Source: Hordeum vulgare subsp. vulgare (lineage: Eukaryota > Streptophyta > Magnoliopsida > Poales > Poaceae). From it: DNA of 64,000 nt. Below the pieces are notes generated by a model, which saw only the letters and a list, made by a program, of their open reading frames with translations, ran no database searches and was not told the DNA's origin. The DNA is taken from contig NC_058518.1 in the NCBI RefSeq assembly GCF_904849725.1, positions 506,155,225-506,219,224 of the forward strand, in the 5' to 3' direction. A program made the position numbers and the translations under genes. The stretch's first letter is position 1, and every line of letters begins with the position of its first letter. Of this stretch, positions 1 to 10,927 are shown one piece after another.

Positions 1-1692
1 GTCACTTTCATATACTAGTGGGAAATTTTCATTATAGAACTTGGCTTGTATATTCCAATGATGGGCTTCCTCAAATTGCCCTAGGTCTTCGTGAGCAAGC
101 GAGTTGGATGCACACCCACTAGTTTCTTTTTGAACTTTCATACACTTATACCTCTAGTGCATCTGTTGGATGGCAATCCCTGCTCACTCACATTGATATA
201 TATTGATGGGCATCTCCATAGCCCGTTGATACGCCTAGTTGATGTGAGACTATCTCCTCATTTTTGTCTTCTCCACAACCACCATATTCTATTCCACCTA
301 TAGTGCTATGTCCATGGCTCACGCTCATGTATTGCGTGAAAGTTCAAAACGTTTGAGAATACTAAAGTATGAAACAATTTCTTGGCTAAAACCGGGGTTG
401 TGCATGATTTAAATACGTTGTGTGGGCAAGATGGAGCATAGCCAGACTATATGAATTTGTAGGGATAACTTTCTTTGGCCATGATATTTTGAGAAGACAT
501 GATTGCTTTGTTAGTATGCTTGAAATATTATTGTCTTTATGTCAAATGATAGACTATTGCTTCGAATCACTCATGTTTTAGTATTCATGCCATGATTAGA
601 TTATATGATCAAGATTATGCTAGGTAGCATTCGACATCAAAAATTATCTTTTTTATCATTTACCTACTCGAGGACGAGCAGGAATTAAGCTTGGGGATGC
701 TAATACGTCTCCATCGTATCTATAATTTTTGATTGTTTCATGTCAATATTATACAACTTTCATATACTTTTGGCAACTTTTTATATTATTTTTGGAACTA
801 ACATATTGATCCAGTGCCCAGTTTCAGTTCCTGTTTGTTGCATGTTTTTTGTTTCGCAGAATATCCATACCAAACGAAGTCCAGACGCAATAAAAAAACC
901 TACGGTGATTTTTTGGAATATTTATGATTTTTGGGAAGAAGAATCAACGCGAAACGATGCCCGAGGGGGTCACAAGCCCAGGAGGCACGCCCTACCCCCA
1001 TGCGCGCCTCACAGGCTTGTGAACAATCCCTAAGGCGGTTGGGGGCCTTCTTTCGCCGCAAGAAAGATAATATCTGGAAGAAAATCGTGTTAAAAAGCAC
1101 ACCTCAATCGGAGTTACGGATCTCCGGTAATTTAAGAAACGGTGAAAGCCAGAATCAAGGAGCGCAGAAACAGAAGGACACAGAGAGAGAGAGATCCAAT
1201 ATCGGAGGGGCTCTCGTCCCTCCACCGCCATGGAGACCATGGACCAGAGGGGAAACCCTTATCCCATCTAGGGAGGAGGTCAAGGAATAAGAAGAAGAAG
1301 AAGGGGGGCTCTCTCCCCCTCTGTCCCGGCGGCGCCGGAACGCCGCCCGGGACATCATCGTGTGACGGCGATCTACACCAACACCTCCGTCATCTTCACC
1401 AACACCACCATCACCTTCCCCCATCTATATTCAATGGTCCACTCTCCCGCAACCCGTTGTACCCTCTACTTGAACATGGTGCTTTATGCTTCATATTATT
1501 ATCCAATGATGTGTTGCCATCCTATGATGTCTGAGTAGATTTTCGTTGTCCTATCGGTGATTGATGAATTGCTATGATTGGTTTAATTTGCTTGTGGTTA
1601 TGTTGCTGTCCTACCTTTAGCTCCTCGTTGGGTTCGACACTGTTACTTATTGAGAAAGGCTACAATTGATCCCCAATACTTGTGGGTTATCA
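1..1692 (+). mobile_element. Element H: 3' end of a Gypsy (Athila-type) LTR retrotransposon, cut by the window edge
   Basis: The left edge of the window lies inside a plus-strand LTR element. Positions 1-686 are non-coding 3' internal DNA with no convincing frame. They end in a purine-rich tract (AAGCTTGGGGATGC, 687-700) typical of the second-strand primer just before a 3' LTR. The LTR follows at 701-1692. The last bases TTATCA are followed by TACGT, the expected 5-bp target duplication; the other copy would lie left of the window. In the second copy of the target unit, around 4856, TACGT sits in uninterrupted sequence, which supports insertion at this point. Superfamily is inferred from LTR termini and PPT, since no pol is visible. 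Confidence 0.8.
701..1692 (+). repeat. 3' LTR of element H
   Basis: The LTR is 992 bp. It starts TAATACGTCTCC where the family norm is TGATACGTCTCC, so the first dinucleotide has mutated from TG to TA. It ends ATACTTGTGGGTTATCA, the same style of terminus as the LTRs of elements A and E. Short frames inside it are chance openings. It marks the 3' boundary of H against the older LTR unit at 1693. Confidence 0.82.
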
Positions 1693-2796
1693 TACGTCTG
1701 GTTTGGAGCGTCTTGGTATTTAAACCAAAGGACACACAATACCAGGACACTTAGTCCTTACCGTATTCTCCTTGAGCTAAGGACACATAGTCCTCGCCCA
1801 ACACTCGTGGTAAGTATTTAGGGCACACTTACAAACCCTCACAAACTCGGTCACCCGCCAATCCATAATTTACTATTGGATGCTCTAGACCATTGACGCC
1901 TAACCGTCTCGAAGATGCACAATATTTAAAGGTAATAAGTGTAAGTTCCACACATAAACAATCTCTTCAGTGATGCTCAATCACTTTGGGTTTGGGGGTT
2001 TTGGTTGGGTGTTTGGATTTTTCCTCACTGATGATTTTCTCTCAAAGTATTCAAAGGATGGGTTGCTCTCAAATGACAAGTGTCAAGTTCTCGCTCGGAG
2101 CAACCAACCAGCCAGTGGTTATGGGGGGCGGCTATTTATAGCCTGGGATCAATCCCGACATGATTTGACATAAATGCCTCAATGATATTGATTGTTATGT
2201 TGATAAGGTTTGAGGACAGCTGGCGCGCGGCTCAGCAACGATCGAAACTTTCAAGGTGTGAAATTCCTCATATCTCACATGTTCCTCACTTATAGGCAAT
2301 TTGCACTGGCGAAATCCTAACTTCTCAGTTAGAGCAATTTCCTCAAAGACCAGAAGATCTTCGTCTCTGTCACTGAAGAAATTAACTAAACTGCAAAATA
2401 TATCCAAACGCTTCACTCGAAGGATTTGTATGTGTAGGTTTTGAGATGAGCATCACTTGAAAACTTTTCCTTAGTTTTACATCAACCCACTTTAACACTA
2501 CGGTGTTCCTATGACTAAAGAAAAGGAAAATGAAACAGTAAAAGTATAAGTCTTCACGTTTCATTGTTCATAGATCAATATCTTCACGGATACACCAATT
2601 TCCTCACTTTCAAAGTCTTCGAGGAATTATCAAAGTCTTCCAATGAAGACATTCATTTTTTGGGGTCTGCTTTCTTCGGAGATATCAAACTCCTCAGCAA
2701 CTTATAGAGCATGTGTATACTAACAAACATATTAGTCCCTTAACCTATAAGTCCTCAATACACCAAAATCACTAAGGGGTGCTAGATGCACTTACA
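1693..2796 (-). mobile_element. LTR unit, copy 1, left part missing because of the element H insertion
   Basis: On the minus strand this starts TGTAAGTGCATC at 2796 and runs left until it is cut by element H at 1692. It matches the complete unit at 4477-5939 over its whole length, with scattered substitutions and small indels (for example 15 extra bases near 1995). The same 5-bp flank AGTGG follows both copies at their right ends. No coding potential is evident. I recognise the sequence type as a common Triticeae LTR-like repeat but do not assign a family name. The missing ~380 bp should lie on the far side of element H, outside the window. Confidence 0.72.
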
Positions 2797-3483
2797 AGTG
2801 GCCGATAAACTTTGGAGGATTGACTCGAAGTTTAAATGAACACGTTGGATTTAGACCATGAGCTGTTGTGGAAGTTGGTGGATCGACTAGTCAGATCACC
2901 GAAGCATTACAAAATGGTGGAAAGGTTATCGATATCATGCTCGATTGGGGTCATGAATATTATTGCATCATCCCCATAAAAAGAGAGTTTCCAACCATGG
3001 TGCGTTCAACACTAGTAGTGTGGAGAAGACCACATCATGTGGCCAAGTCAAGCACAAATTGAAGGGGATCGATTACGATGACGAAAAGGAGGGGAAGTTA
3101 TCCCCTTGCCCAGTTTCATGACCATGCTGGATTGGAGGTTCGGCCACCCCATTTAAAAGCACCCTCAAGGAGGATGTGAAACAGGTGGTGATCCAATCCC
3201 AAAACTTGCTAGGAAATCATATTTCTTCGGAGTAGGTCAATTAAGTAGTCCAACTTCATAGAGTAAAAGGCCTTGCGAATATCAATCTTGATGGGAAGAG
3301 CGGGGCTCTCTGTGATGTGCAACCGGTGGGCAAGATTCTTCATATATGAAGTTATCATGAATGCTGCTTCTCTTGATAAAAACACTTCGAGCATGAGAGG
3401 AAAGACAATTCATGTCGATCCAAGGAGGATGGCAAGCATCTTAGCAATGATATTTGCAATGGCATGAATGAGGCCAATATGCC
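2797..3483 (-). pseudogene. LINE reverse transcriptase fragment (N-terminal RT part), copy 1
   Basis: The minus strand encodes broken pieces of a plant L1-type LINE polymerase. At 3209-3394 the peptide reads HRLHITESPALPIKIDIRKAF, followed by DYLIDLLRR. This is the conserved block before the RT palm (normally KLDIRKAFDSV.W..L). Upstream the frame contains HAIANIIAKMLA, another conserved stretch. The frame is interrupted by stops and shifts and has no catalytic FADD box. The piece repeats 5940-6627. It is a dead duplicate with no promoter or start. Confidence 0.65.
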
Positions 3484-4476
3484 ACATTCCAAGTGCGAGA
3501 TTAAAGTGTCAATGCATCCAAGTTGGAGCCACTTGAACTCTTGCTCTCTTTGATAAGGAGGACAAAGGCCACAATTTGGTGATCCTCTCTTGGCTAATCT
3601 ATCGGCAGCCAAAACTCTATCGTGCATAGCTAGTCAGGCATATAACTTGACTGTGGGCGGTTCCCAAGCATTCCAGATCGTGACCTCCATGTGTGACCGG
3701 GTGACCCCTAAGGGTTGCGCATTATAAACGGAGGATGTCAAATAGTGTTAACCCTCCATGTATTTTCAAAGTAATGTCGTCTTTGGCATTGTCTTCAAGG
3801 TGGAAATCGTAAAGTAGAGTCCATAAAGCAATAAATTGAACAATGTGGGCCATCGAGAAGTTAACACCCATGTTGATCTTGCAAAAAAAAGCATCCCCTG
3901 TTAAGCTTCTCGTGGTTTCCAACACTTCCTTATGGAGACTTCAAAGATCAGAGGGGTGATATCCTTAGGTTTCCTTCCCTGTACCCATCATTGTTGATGG
4001 TGATAGTACTAGAGGCATATGCAGTTTGAGGTCCATTTAATCACAAGGATTGCCCACTCCAACTCACATCTTGGTTGGATCTGTCCATTCATATCAAGGC
4101 CACCTCAACCATATAGCCCCTAGCAAACTTCTCAAGATTGAGCACCCCGAGGCTACCAATATAATTGGAGGGGCACACATTGTGTTAGTTGACCTTGCTT
4201 TTTGAGTCGGTACTCTTAGCCAATCCCGACCATAGAAAAAATTTCACTACTTTATTGGCATTGTGAAATGTGCTAAAAGGGACAACAGAGGGGGTGATAT
4301 GCAATATTGCTTGGGAAGTGAGAACCGACTTGACGAGGATGGTGTGACAAATGATGGTAATGTCGTTTTTGCTCCCAAGGGACAAGGCTCGCCGCAATTT
4401 TGGAAGTCCACTTTTCTGAGTTTCCAAATCGAAAGTGAATGGCCCAAGTATTTAATCATGAAGGATGAATGAGTTG
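3484..4476 (-). pseudogene. LINE C-terminal fragment (RT thumb region and zf-RVT-like domain)
   Basis: Reading right to left on the minus strand, peptides at 4185-4427 (VLTSQAILHITPSVVP, then FFLWSGL) match the region after the LINE RT palm. Peptides at 3484-3627 (ADRLAKRGSPNCGLCP) match the C-terminal zf-RVT-like domain of plant LINEs. Frames are broken by stops and shifts. The fragment is continuous in LINE order with 5940-7770 once the LTR unit at 4477-5939 is removed. At 3484 it abuts the duplicated N-terminal RT segment, which is the duplication junction. Confidence 0.65.
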
Positions 4477-5939
4477 TGAAAGTGCGTTATATCGACTAGA
4501 GGGGGGGTGAATAGGCGAATTTTCTAAATTCGTCAGTTAGGAATTTCACTATGAGGAAATTGCCAAGTAACGAACTACTTGTAGCGGAATAAGTACTCAC
4601 GTGTAAGTGTAACATGGCAAAAGCATGGTCATCATGATGGAATTAAATGAACACTTAGCATGAGTAGCGTGACTAGGATAAGCAGGTGAAGAACAAGTGG
4701 GTTGACGAATTTGAGATGCGGAAGTTGAGAAAGTCTTCAGTCAAATTCTTCAAATAGCAGCGATCAATTTCATCAACATATAAAGGAGGAAAAAGAACCA
4801 AGCACTCGGTGAAGACAATGATTTGATGACCTAGTTCCAACTGATGTGATAGTCGTACGTCTAGTTTGGAGCGACTTGGTACTTAAACCAAAAGACACAC
4901 AATCCCAGGACACATCGTTCTTACCGTATTCTCCTTGAGCTAAGAACACACAGTCCTCGCCCAACACTCGTGGTAAGTCTTTAGGGCACACTTACAAACC
5001 CTCACAAACTCGGTCACCCGCCAATCCATAATTTACTGTTGGATGCTCTAGACCATTGACGCCTAACCGTCTGTAAGATGCACAATATTTAAAGGTAATA
5101 AGTGTAAGTTCCACACATAAACAATCTCTTCAGTGATGCTCAATCACTTTCGGTTTGGGTTTTTCCTCACTGATGATTTTCTCTCAAAGTCTTCAGAGGA
5201 TGGGTTGCTCTCAAATGACAAGTGTCAAGTTCTCGCTCGGAGCAACCAACCAGCCAGTGGTTATGGGGGACGGCTATTTATAGCCTGCGAGCAATCCCGA
5301 CATGATTTGACATAAATGCCTCAATGATATTGATTGTTATGTTGAGAAGGTTTGAGGACAGCTGGCGCGCGGCTCAACAACGATCGAAACTTTCAAGGTG
5401 TGAAATTCCTCATATCTCTCATGTTCCTCACTTATAGGAAATTTGCACTGGCGAAATCCTAACTTCTCAGTTAGAGCAATTTCCTCAAAGACCAGAAGAT
5501 CTTCGTCTCTGTCACTGAAGAAATTAACTAAACTGTAAAAGATATCCAAAAGCTTCACTCGAAGGATTGGGTATGTGTAGGTTTTGAGATGAGCATCACT
5601 TGGAAACTTTTCCTTAGTTTTACATCAACCCACTTTAACATTGCGGTGTTCCTATGACTCAAGAAAAGGAAAATGAAACAGTAAAAGTATAAGTCTTCAT
5701 GCTTCATTGTTCACAGATCAATATCTTTAGGGATACACCAACTTCCTCACTTTCAAAGTCTTCGAGGAATTATCAAAGTCTTCAAATGAAGACATTCATT
5801 TTTTGGGGTCGACTTTGTTCGGAGATATCAAACTCCTCAGCAACGTATAGAGCATGTGTATACTGACAAACATATTAGTCCCTTAACCTATAAGTCCTCA
5901 ATACACCAAAATCACTAAGGGGTGCTAGATGCACTTACA
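4477..5939 (-). mobile_element. Solo LTR (or small non-autonomous LTR-like unit), copy 2, complete
   Basis: This is a 1463-bp unit. On the minus strand it starts TGTAAGTGCATC at 5939 and ends GCGCACTTTCA-style (TGAAAGTGCG read on plus) at 4477, so it has TG...CA ends. It is flanked by AGTTG (4472-4476) and AGTGG (5940-5944), a 5-bp target duplication with one mismatch. It interrupts a LINE, whose coding order resumes on both sides. No PBS, PPT or gag-pol was found inside, so a solo LTR is the simplest reading. A TRIM- or LARD-like non-autonomous element is the alternative. Confidence 0.72.
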
Positions 5940-7770
5940 AGTGGCCGATAAACTTTGGAGGATTGACTCGAAGTTTAAATGAACACGTCGGATTTAGAGC
6001 ATGAGCTGTTGTGGAAGTTGGTGGATCAACTTGTCAGATCACCGAAGCATTACAAAATGGTGGAAATATTATCGATATCATGCTCGATTGGGGTCATGAA
6101 TATTATTGCAGCATCCACATAAAAAGAGAGTTTCCAACCATGGTGCGTTAAAATCTAGTAGTGTGGAGAATACCACACCTTGTGGCCAAGTCAAGCACAA
6201 ATTTAAGGGGATCGATTACGATGACGAAAAGGAGAGGAAGGTTATCCCCTTGCCTAGGTTCACGACCATGCTGGATTGGAGGTTCGGCCGCCCCATTTAA
6301 AAGCACCCTCAAGGAGGATGTGAAGCAGGCGGTGATCCAATCCGAAAACTTGCTAGGAAATCCTATTTCTTTGGAGTAGCTCAATTATGTAGTCCTACTT
6401 CATAGAGTAAAAGGCCTTGTGAATATCACTCTTGACGGGAAGAGCGGGGCTCTCTATGATGTGCAACCGGTGGGCAAGATTCTTCATATATGAATTTATC
6501 ATGAATGCTCCTTCTCTTGATAAAAGCACTTCGAGCATGAGGGGCAAGACAATTCATGCCGATCCAAGGAGGATGGCAAGCATCTTAGCAATGATATTTG
6601 CAATGGCATGAATGAGGCTAATATGCCTATAGTGAGAGATTCCTTATGCACTTTTTTTCTTGGGCAAGAGCACAATGTTTGTGGATTTTAACCATCATAG
6701 ATTTGCAACATGGAGGATACCAAAATGATGGATGGGTCTCATGACTTCAACTTTAACAATGCCCCAACACTTTCTAAAAGATACCTGACGAACATGTTAA
6801 ATGCCCCAACAATGCCTTGCCATTTGGCATTTGGTTGGTGTCCTCTCGCACCTCCTCCTTGGTTAAACAGACCTCAAGGTCATGCAAGTCTCGAACGTCT
6901 TGAACTCCTCCCAGATGAAGTATTTTGATCTAGAGACCTCTTTGCCCATGACATCGGAGAAGCGGTTATGAATGGTATCCTCTTTTTGGTCATGCTCGAT
7001 GATCCAACCATGATTGTGCTAGATCATATATGGATGCCTTACTATATGGATGTGATCTTTTTCTATTCGTCGTGTTGATCCGGAGGTGGAAAAACTTGGT
7101 GTTAGCATCACTCTTTCAAGTTGGTCATTCTTGTTCATTGTCTTCTCTTGTTCTCTCAAGCATCGCCAAGCTAATAACACATCTCTTGAGCTTCACCCTA
7201 AGGCATGCTCGTCGAAGAAAAGTTGAGGAGCTTCTTGCGCGTTGTCTAAGGTGGAGAATAATCAATAGGGCGACATGTATGTGTATCTTTGCTTCGGAGA
7301 ACAACCCTCTACTCCGTTCACAGAGGTGAAGCTTGGTTTTCTTTAGCTTGTGATATAAGGCTTGATAGGGCCTTATTTAACTTGTGCACAATCTCGTTGA
7401 ATCCTGCAATAGAAGTCCAAAAGTTTTCAAACTTAAAGCTTTGACACCTCCTTGCCCCCTAGCATTGGCAAGCAAAATAGGGCAATGGTTGGATAGCAAG
7501 ACGAGAGTGTGTGATGCACTTGGGTGTTGAATTGGTTTTCCCACTCAACGGTGCAAAAACAATGAATCTAGCTTGCATAGGGTTTGAACTTAAGCGTGAG
7601 TGAGTTATAGTCAAGATCCCAATTAATGAGCGGCCAGATGAGTTCCCAACATGGCACTATGATAGACAATGATTTTCTCAGTGAAATTTTCATGATGGTG
7701 AAGCTCATGAATACGTAAATGGGTAGCCTAGTATTTTTTGAAGAGTCATGAGGGGGAGAACTCCCCACCT
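5940..7770 (-). pseudogene. LINE endonuclease-reverse transcriptase fragment (N-terminal half)
   Basis: On the minus strand, 6148-6384 encodes SLRVLLNGAAEPPIQHGREP, then RQGDNLPLLFVIVIDPL. This is the canonical LINE RT palm block (normally G..LRQGDPLSPLLF). Near 7440-7600 a decayed frame reads HTLVLLSNHCPILL, resembling the SDHCPLLL end of an APE-type endonuclease. The frame is broken by many stops and small indels. In minus-strand order this half joins the C-terminal part at 4476-3484 across the LTR unit. The 5' boundary near 7770 is approximate. Confidence 0.62.
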
Positions 7771-8214
7771 AAAGGCCTGTTTGGGACTGCTCCGCTTCTT
7801 AAAATTCAGCTTCGCTCTAGAAAACATAAGCCAAACAGGGTAGCTTCATAATATGCCGCTCCTTAAAAAAATAGGATCTCGAGTCCAACCCTCTGTTTTT
7901 TGTGAAGCTCTTAAGGGGGTGCTTTAAAAAAGGGGAACAATGGTATATGGTCCGACGGCTGAAACTTAAGCCGGACGCGCGTCTGTCGTTGGATCTATCG
8001 AGATCCCACGACCAAGCTGGCACACGAACATGTCAAGAGATCCCATGCGTTGCTCAACTTCTCAACCTTATCCCTTTTCTTTCCTTCTCATCCATTCATC
8101 CTTCCAGCGACGCGCAATCTCCTTTCTTTCACTGGCGTCGTCCACAACCTCCCAAAATCCAGCCCCCATCGATGACCACAAGGGAGCGGAGCAGCTTGCA
8201 TGAGCAAGCCGCAT
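7771..8214. other. Non-coding stretch, possible small TIR transposon remnant
   Basis: No gene is supported. At 7775 the sequence GGCCTGTTTGGG begins a segment that meets the exact inverted match CCAAACAGG at 7831-7839 (against CCTGTTTGG at 7777-7785). The intervening bases (GCTCCGCTTCTT, CAGCTTCGCTC) are of a type common in grass MITE-like repeats. Positions 8040-8200 are C-rich with no continuous frame of interest. Assignment to a transposon family is not possible by eye. Confidence 0.3.
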
Positions 8215-8885
8215 TTTTTGTTACAACGACGGGGGAGCTTTGCGAGACACTCCCGCGGCGAGTGACCCCGGCGAGGCCACCGTCTCCCCCTCCCGCATGC
8301 ATGACCACCTCTTATCCGTAGCTCCGGCTATTCCGACGCAACATCTTCAAATCCAACATTTTTCCAGCTCCGGCGGAGGAGCTGCATAACTGCGACGACG
8401 AGGCACACCCACGACGCAGGGGATGCTGGAACCAACATCGAATTTAGCTACATGCTTTAACCGACAGCACAATTTGATACAACTAACATCTCATTCTACT
8501 ACCACTGGTGACGCATTTTGCCACATCACACATAATATCACGATTTTTTGCTACAACCGGCAATGGAAAAAAGCTACAACTAGCGGACAGTTTTGCTACA
8601 ACCACAAATTTTTGCTACAATCGGCGTTCAAATCGTTGTTGCAACCATTTCTGCATTTTGCTACCACGGGTGAGGAGTTTTGCTACATCCACCATGCTAG
8701 AGCTGAGACCGGCGATGGTGGCGAGATGTTTTTGCTGCAACCATCCTTCGATATTGCTACTACCGACATATTTTTTTGGTACATCAATCACGCCGAAGCT
8801 GAGATCGCGTCGACATGATATGATTTTGCTGCAATTGTCCTTCGATTTTGCTACCATCGATAGATTTTTTTGCTACATCCATCAT
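8215..8885. repeat. Irregular array of the motif TTTTGCTACAACC
   Basis: The motif TTTTGCTACAACC, or close variants (TTTTTGCTACAATC, TTTTGCTACCAC, TTTTTGCTGCAACC, TTTTGCTACATCC), recurs about every 25-60 bp from near 8215 to 8885. It is separated by variable, often GC-rich spacers (CCGGCGATGG). Overlapping open frames of up to 181 codons here (8508-9053) are by-products of the repeat. From memory this motif occurs dispersed in grass genomes. I cannot tie it to a transposon family. Confidence 0.5.
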
Positions 8886-9057
8886 GTGTCGGGGAGGCGG
8901 AGCAGCTTCTTCGGCATGAGAACGACTGACCTGAACCTGATTGGCCCTGCACCTGCATTGTTTCAGGGTCAACTTGGGTTGCATTTATTAGAGTTCAATT
9001 ATGCACGGCACTCGAGTGCTTCCGCCATACCAATATCGACCACTGGCGTGTGATATA

Positions 9058-9216
9058 CTCCCTCCGTTTCAAAATATAAGACCTTTTAAAAATTACATTA
9101 GGAGACTACATACAGAGCAAAATGAGTGAATCTATATTCTAAAATATGTCTATGTACATCCGTATGTAGTTTATAGTGCAATATCTAAAAGGTTTTATAT
9201 TTAAAAACGGAGGGAG
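9058..9216. mobile_element. Stowaway-type MITE (Tc1/mariner)
   Basis: The element is 159 bp. It starts CTCCCTCCGTTTC and ends AAACGGAGGGAG, the diagnostic Stowaway terminal inverted repeats. It is flanked by TA dinucleotides (9056-9057 and 9217-9218), the expected mariner-class target duplication. The inverted complementarity extends inward (AATATAAGACCTTTTA near the left end against TAAAAGGTTTTATATTT near the right). It encodes no protein and would depend on a mariner transposase supplied elsewhere. Confidence 0.93.
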
Positions 9217-9218
9217 TA

Positions 9219-10640
9219 TTTTCTTGTGCTACTGCATACAGGTCAGCGGAAGAGTGCAGGCCTCCATGCATCATGAGTACGTTTCATGCATACTCATACA
9301 TATCCAGATCTTACTTCAGTTTTGATGACACAAGCCTCTTGAAAGAAAATTGTACGCGTATTTCTTCCTCTTAAAGATTTTTCTTTTAAAACTCATCTTC
9401 ATCTTAAAATTATCTAAATGATAACTGACATACGCGATGTGGTACAAAGTAGTACCGTCCTGACATTTTTTACATTAAGATCATCATTCGAAAAAAACAA
9501 AACTGTAAAACATCCTATCCAAACAAAAAGTCGTTATGCTTGACAACTAAAATTGTCATCCTCTTGTAACTAAATTTACCATAAAAAAACATCAGGACAG
9601 AATTGGTTAATGCCACACGTGTGACATTTATCAAGATTCTAAAATAAAATAAAAATCTCACAACACGTGAACATCACACCCATCCTTAAAAAAAGCCTAA
9701 AATAAAAGAAAAAAGAAAAAAAGTATGACTTCCATCTTTCAAAAAACACTTTTCTCAAAAGAAATAAAAATATCTCAATTTCATCTTTCAAAAATAATCT
9801 TAAAAAATTAAAAAGTTTCTCCCCACGGCCAACCAGCATGCGCCATATGGACATGCTGGTTAGCCGACCTTTCCCGGCACGTTAATGTGTTTAACGCAAG
9901 GCAGGCTCATGCTTAGAGCAAGAATAATAATACAGTGTTGTTGGTTGTAATATATTGTTGTCATGTTATCTATGGTAATTCTTATAGCCATCATTTATAA
10001 TGTTTAATTATAAATATGTAGTACTTTATTAACATATATGATCCACCATACAATCCATAAAAAAGTTTGTAGCCTGTGGTATGTAGAATTTACTAAAGTT
10101 ATACTAAAACAATGGCAATTAATATTTACCGAAGGGAATATTTACTTTTTTATTGCTTGGTTGCACCATATAATTATCGAGAAATCTAATGTCCAGTTGT
10201 TAGCGACAAATCCACACGACCCGACAATCGCTCGGTCCGCTTCTCCCGCGTGATCCCCCGATTCGTTTTAGTACTGATTTTTATTTCTTTTTGTTGACAA
10301 CCGTAATACTTCAAGTTATGTTTCTTTTTCTTTGCAATTAATGTTTCTTGCAAAAAAAGAAGACAACAGGAATGGAACCTTGTACCTAGTGGTTTAGTTA
10401 TATTCTTGCTTGCCATCTAGCTTAATACCTCACTAGTGTTTAGATAGAGGTTAGGTTCCTTTTATTTCCACAAATGCTACCAGCGCATTTTATGAAGCAA
10501 GCGGGATTTGATTATCGATTTTTTCTGGATCTCGTCACTCGTTATGAATCATGCAACGTGGCTGTTTTTAAGATCTTTTTGGCTATTTTATTCATTCCTT
10601 CTTCAACTTATGTGCAGAATGACATGGTAATATATGCACC
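9219..10640. other. AT-rich non-coding region
   Basis: I see no gene here. Oligo-A/T tracts, very short frames and scattered purine runs dominate. Around 9911-9990 (AGAGCAAGAATAATAATACAG, then TGTCATGTTATCTATGG) the sequence resembles dispersed grass MITE-like DNA, but no complete inverted-repeat pair was found. The one clear structure is the hairpin at 9827-9865, listed separately. Confidence 0.45.
9827..9865. repeat. Near-perfect inverted repeat (hairpin)
   Basis: AACCAGCATG (9831-9840) is followed after an 11-base loop by its exact complement CATGCTGGTT (9852-9861). The loop contains the palindrome CCATATGG. Flanking GGCC/AGCC bases lengthen the stem imperfectly. Function is unknown; it could be a small MITE core or a recombination scar. 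Confidence 0.6.
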
Positions 10641-10927
10641 GCCGAGCTAATAACCTGGGAACAAACACCACGATTACTTTTACCCGCGGAAAAAAGGTAT
10701 TGAATACACACTCGTGATAACTTCTATCTAAATAACATGATAATATACACACCATAAACCTGATAACTTAGGTACAAACATCGTGATAACTTTGACCCAG
10801 AAAAAAGTTGTTGAAAACACAACTCCAGTAAACTTTTGTGCAAATATCAGTTCATCGTACGCCCCCTAGACCTTAAACTTAGGTACAAACACCACGACAA
10901 CTTCTACCTGAGAAAAAGTTGTTGAAG
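10641..10927. repeat. Degenerate short tandem units next to the satellite edge
   Basis: Three diverged units share the core GGTACAAACACCACGATAAC, then TTTACCC and GAAAAAAGTTGTTGAA with an ACACAAC-type tail. They lie at about 10650-10735, 10758-10850 and 10871-10927. The last unit runs directly into the first satellite monomer near 10928, so this is the physical border of the array. There is no coding potential. Confidence 0.5.

Larger units (their letters stand above)
1693..6627. repeat. Tandem segmental duplication, unit about 3.14 kb
   Basis: Positions 1693-3483 and 4856-6627 are direct repeats, clearly alike throughout by eye, covering both the LTR unit and the adjoining LINE segment. Because the two copies share the insertion junction of the LTR unit into the LINE, they cannot be independent insertions. 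The second unit is 3484-6627. The first copy ends at 3483 (AATATGCC) and the second at 6627 (AATATGCC), after which the sequences diverge. The left part of copy 1 is hidden by element H and the window edge. Confidence 0.75.

Noticed and set aside
4477..5939. Considered as a CACTA or other TIR DNA transposon
   Set aside because: Ends are TG...CA without matching terminal inverted repeats, and the flanks suggest a 5-bp duplication, which fits an LTR better.
8508..9053. A 181-codon plus-strand frame
   Set aside because: It is made of the TTTTGCTACAACC repeat and overlaps another frame of similar length. No domain or codon pattern is visible.
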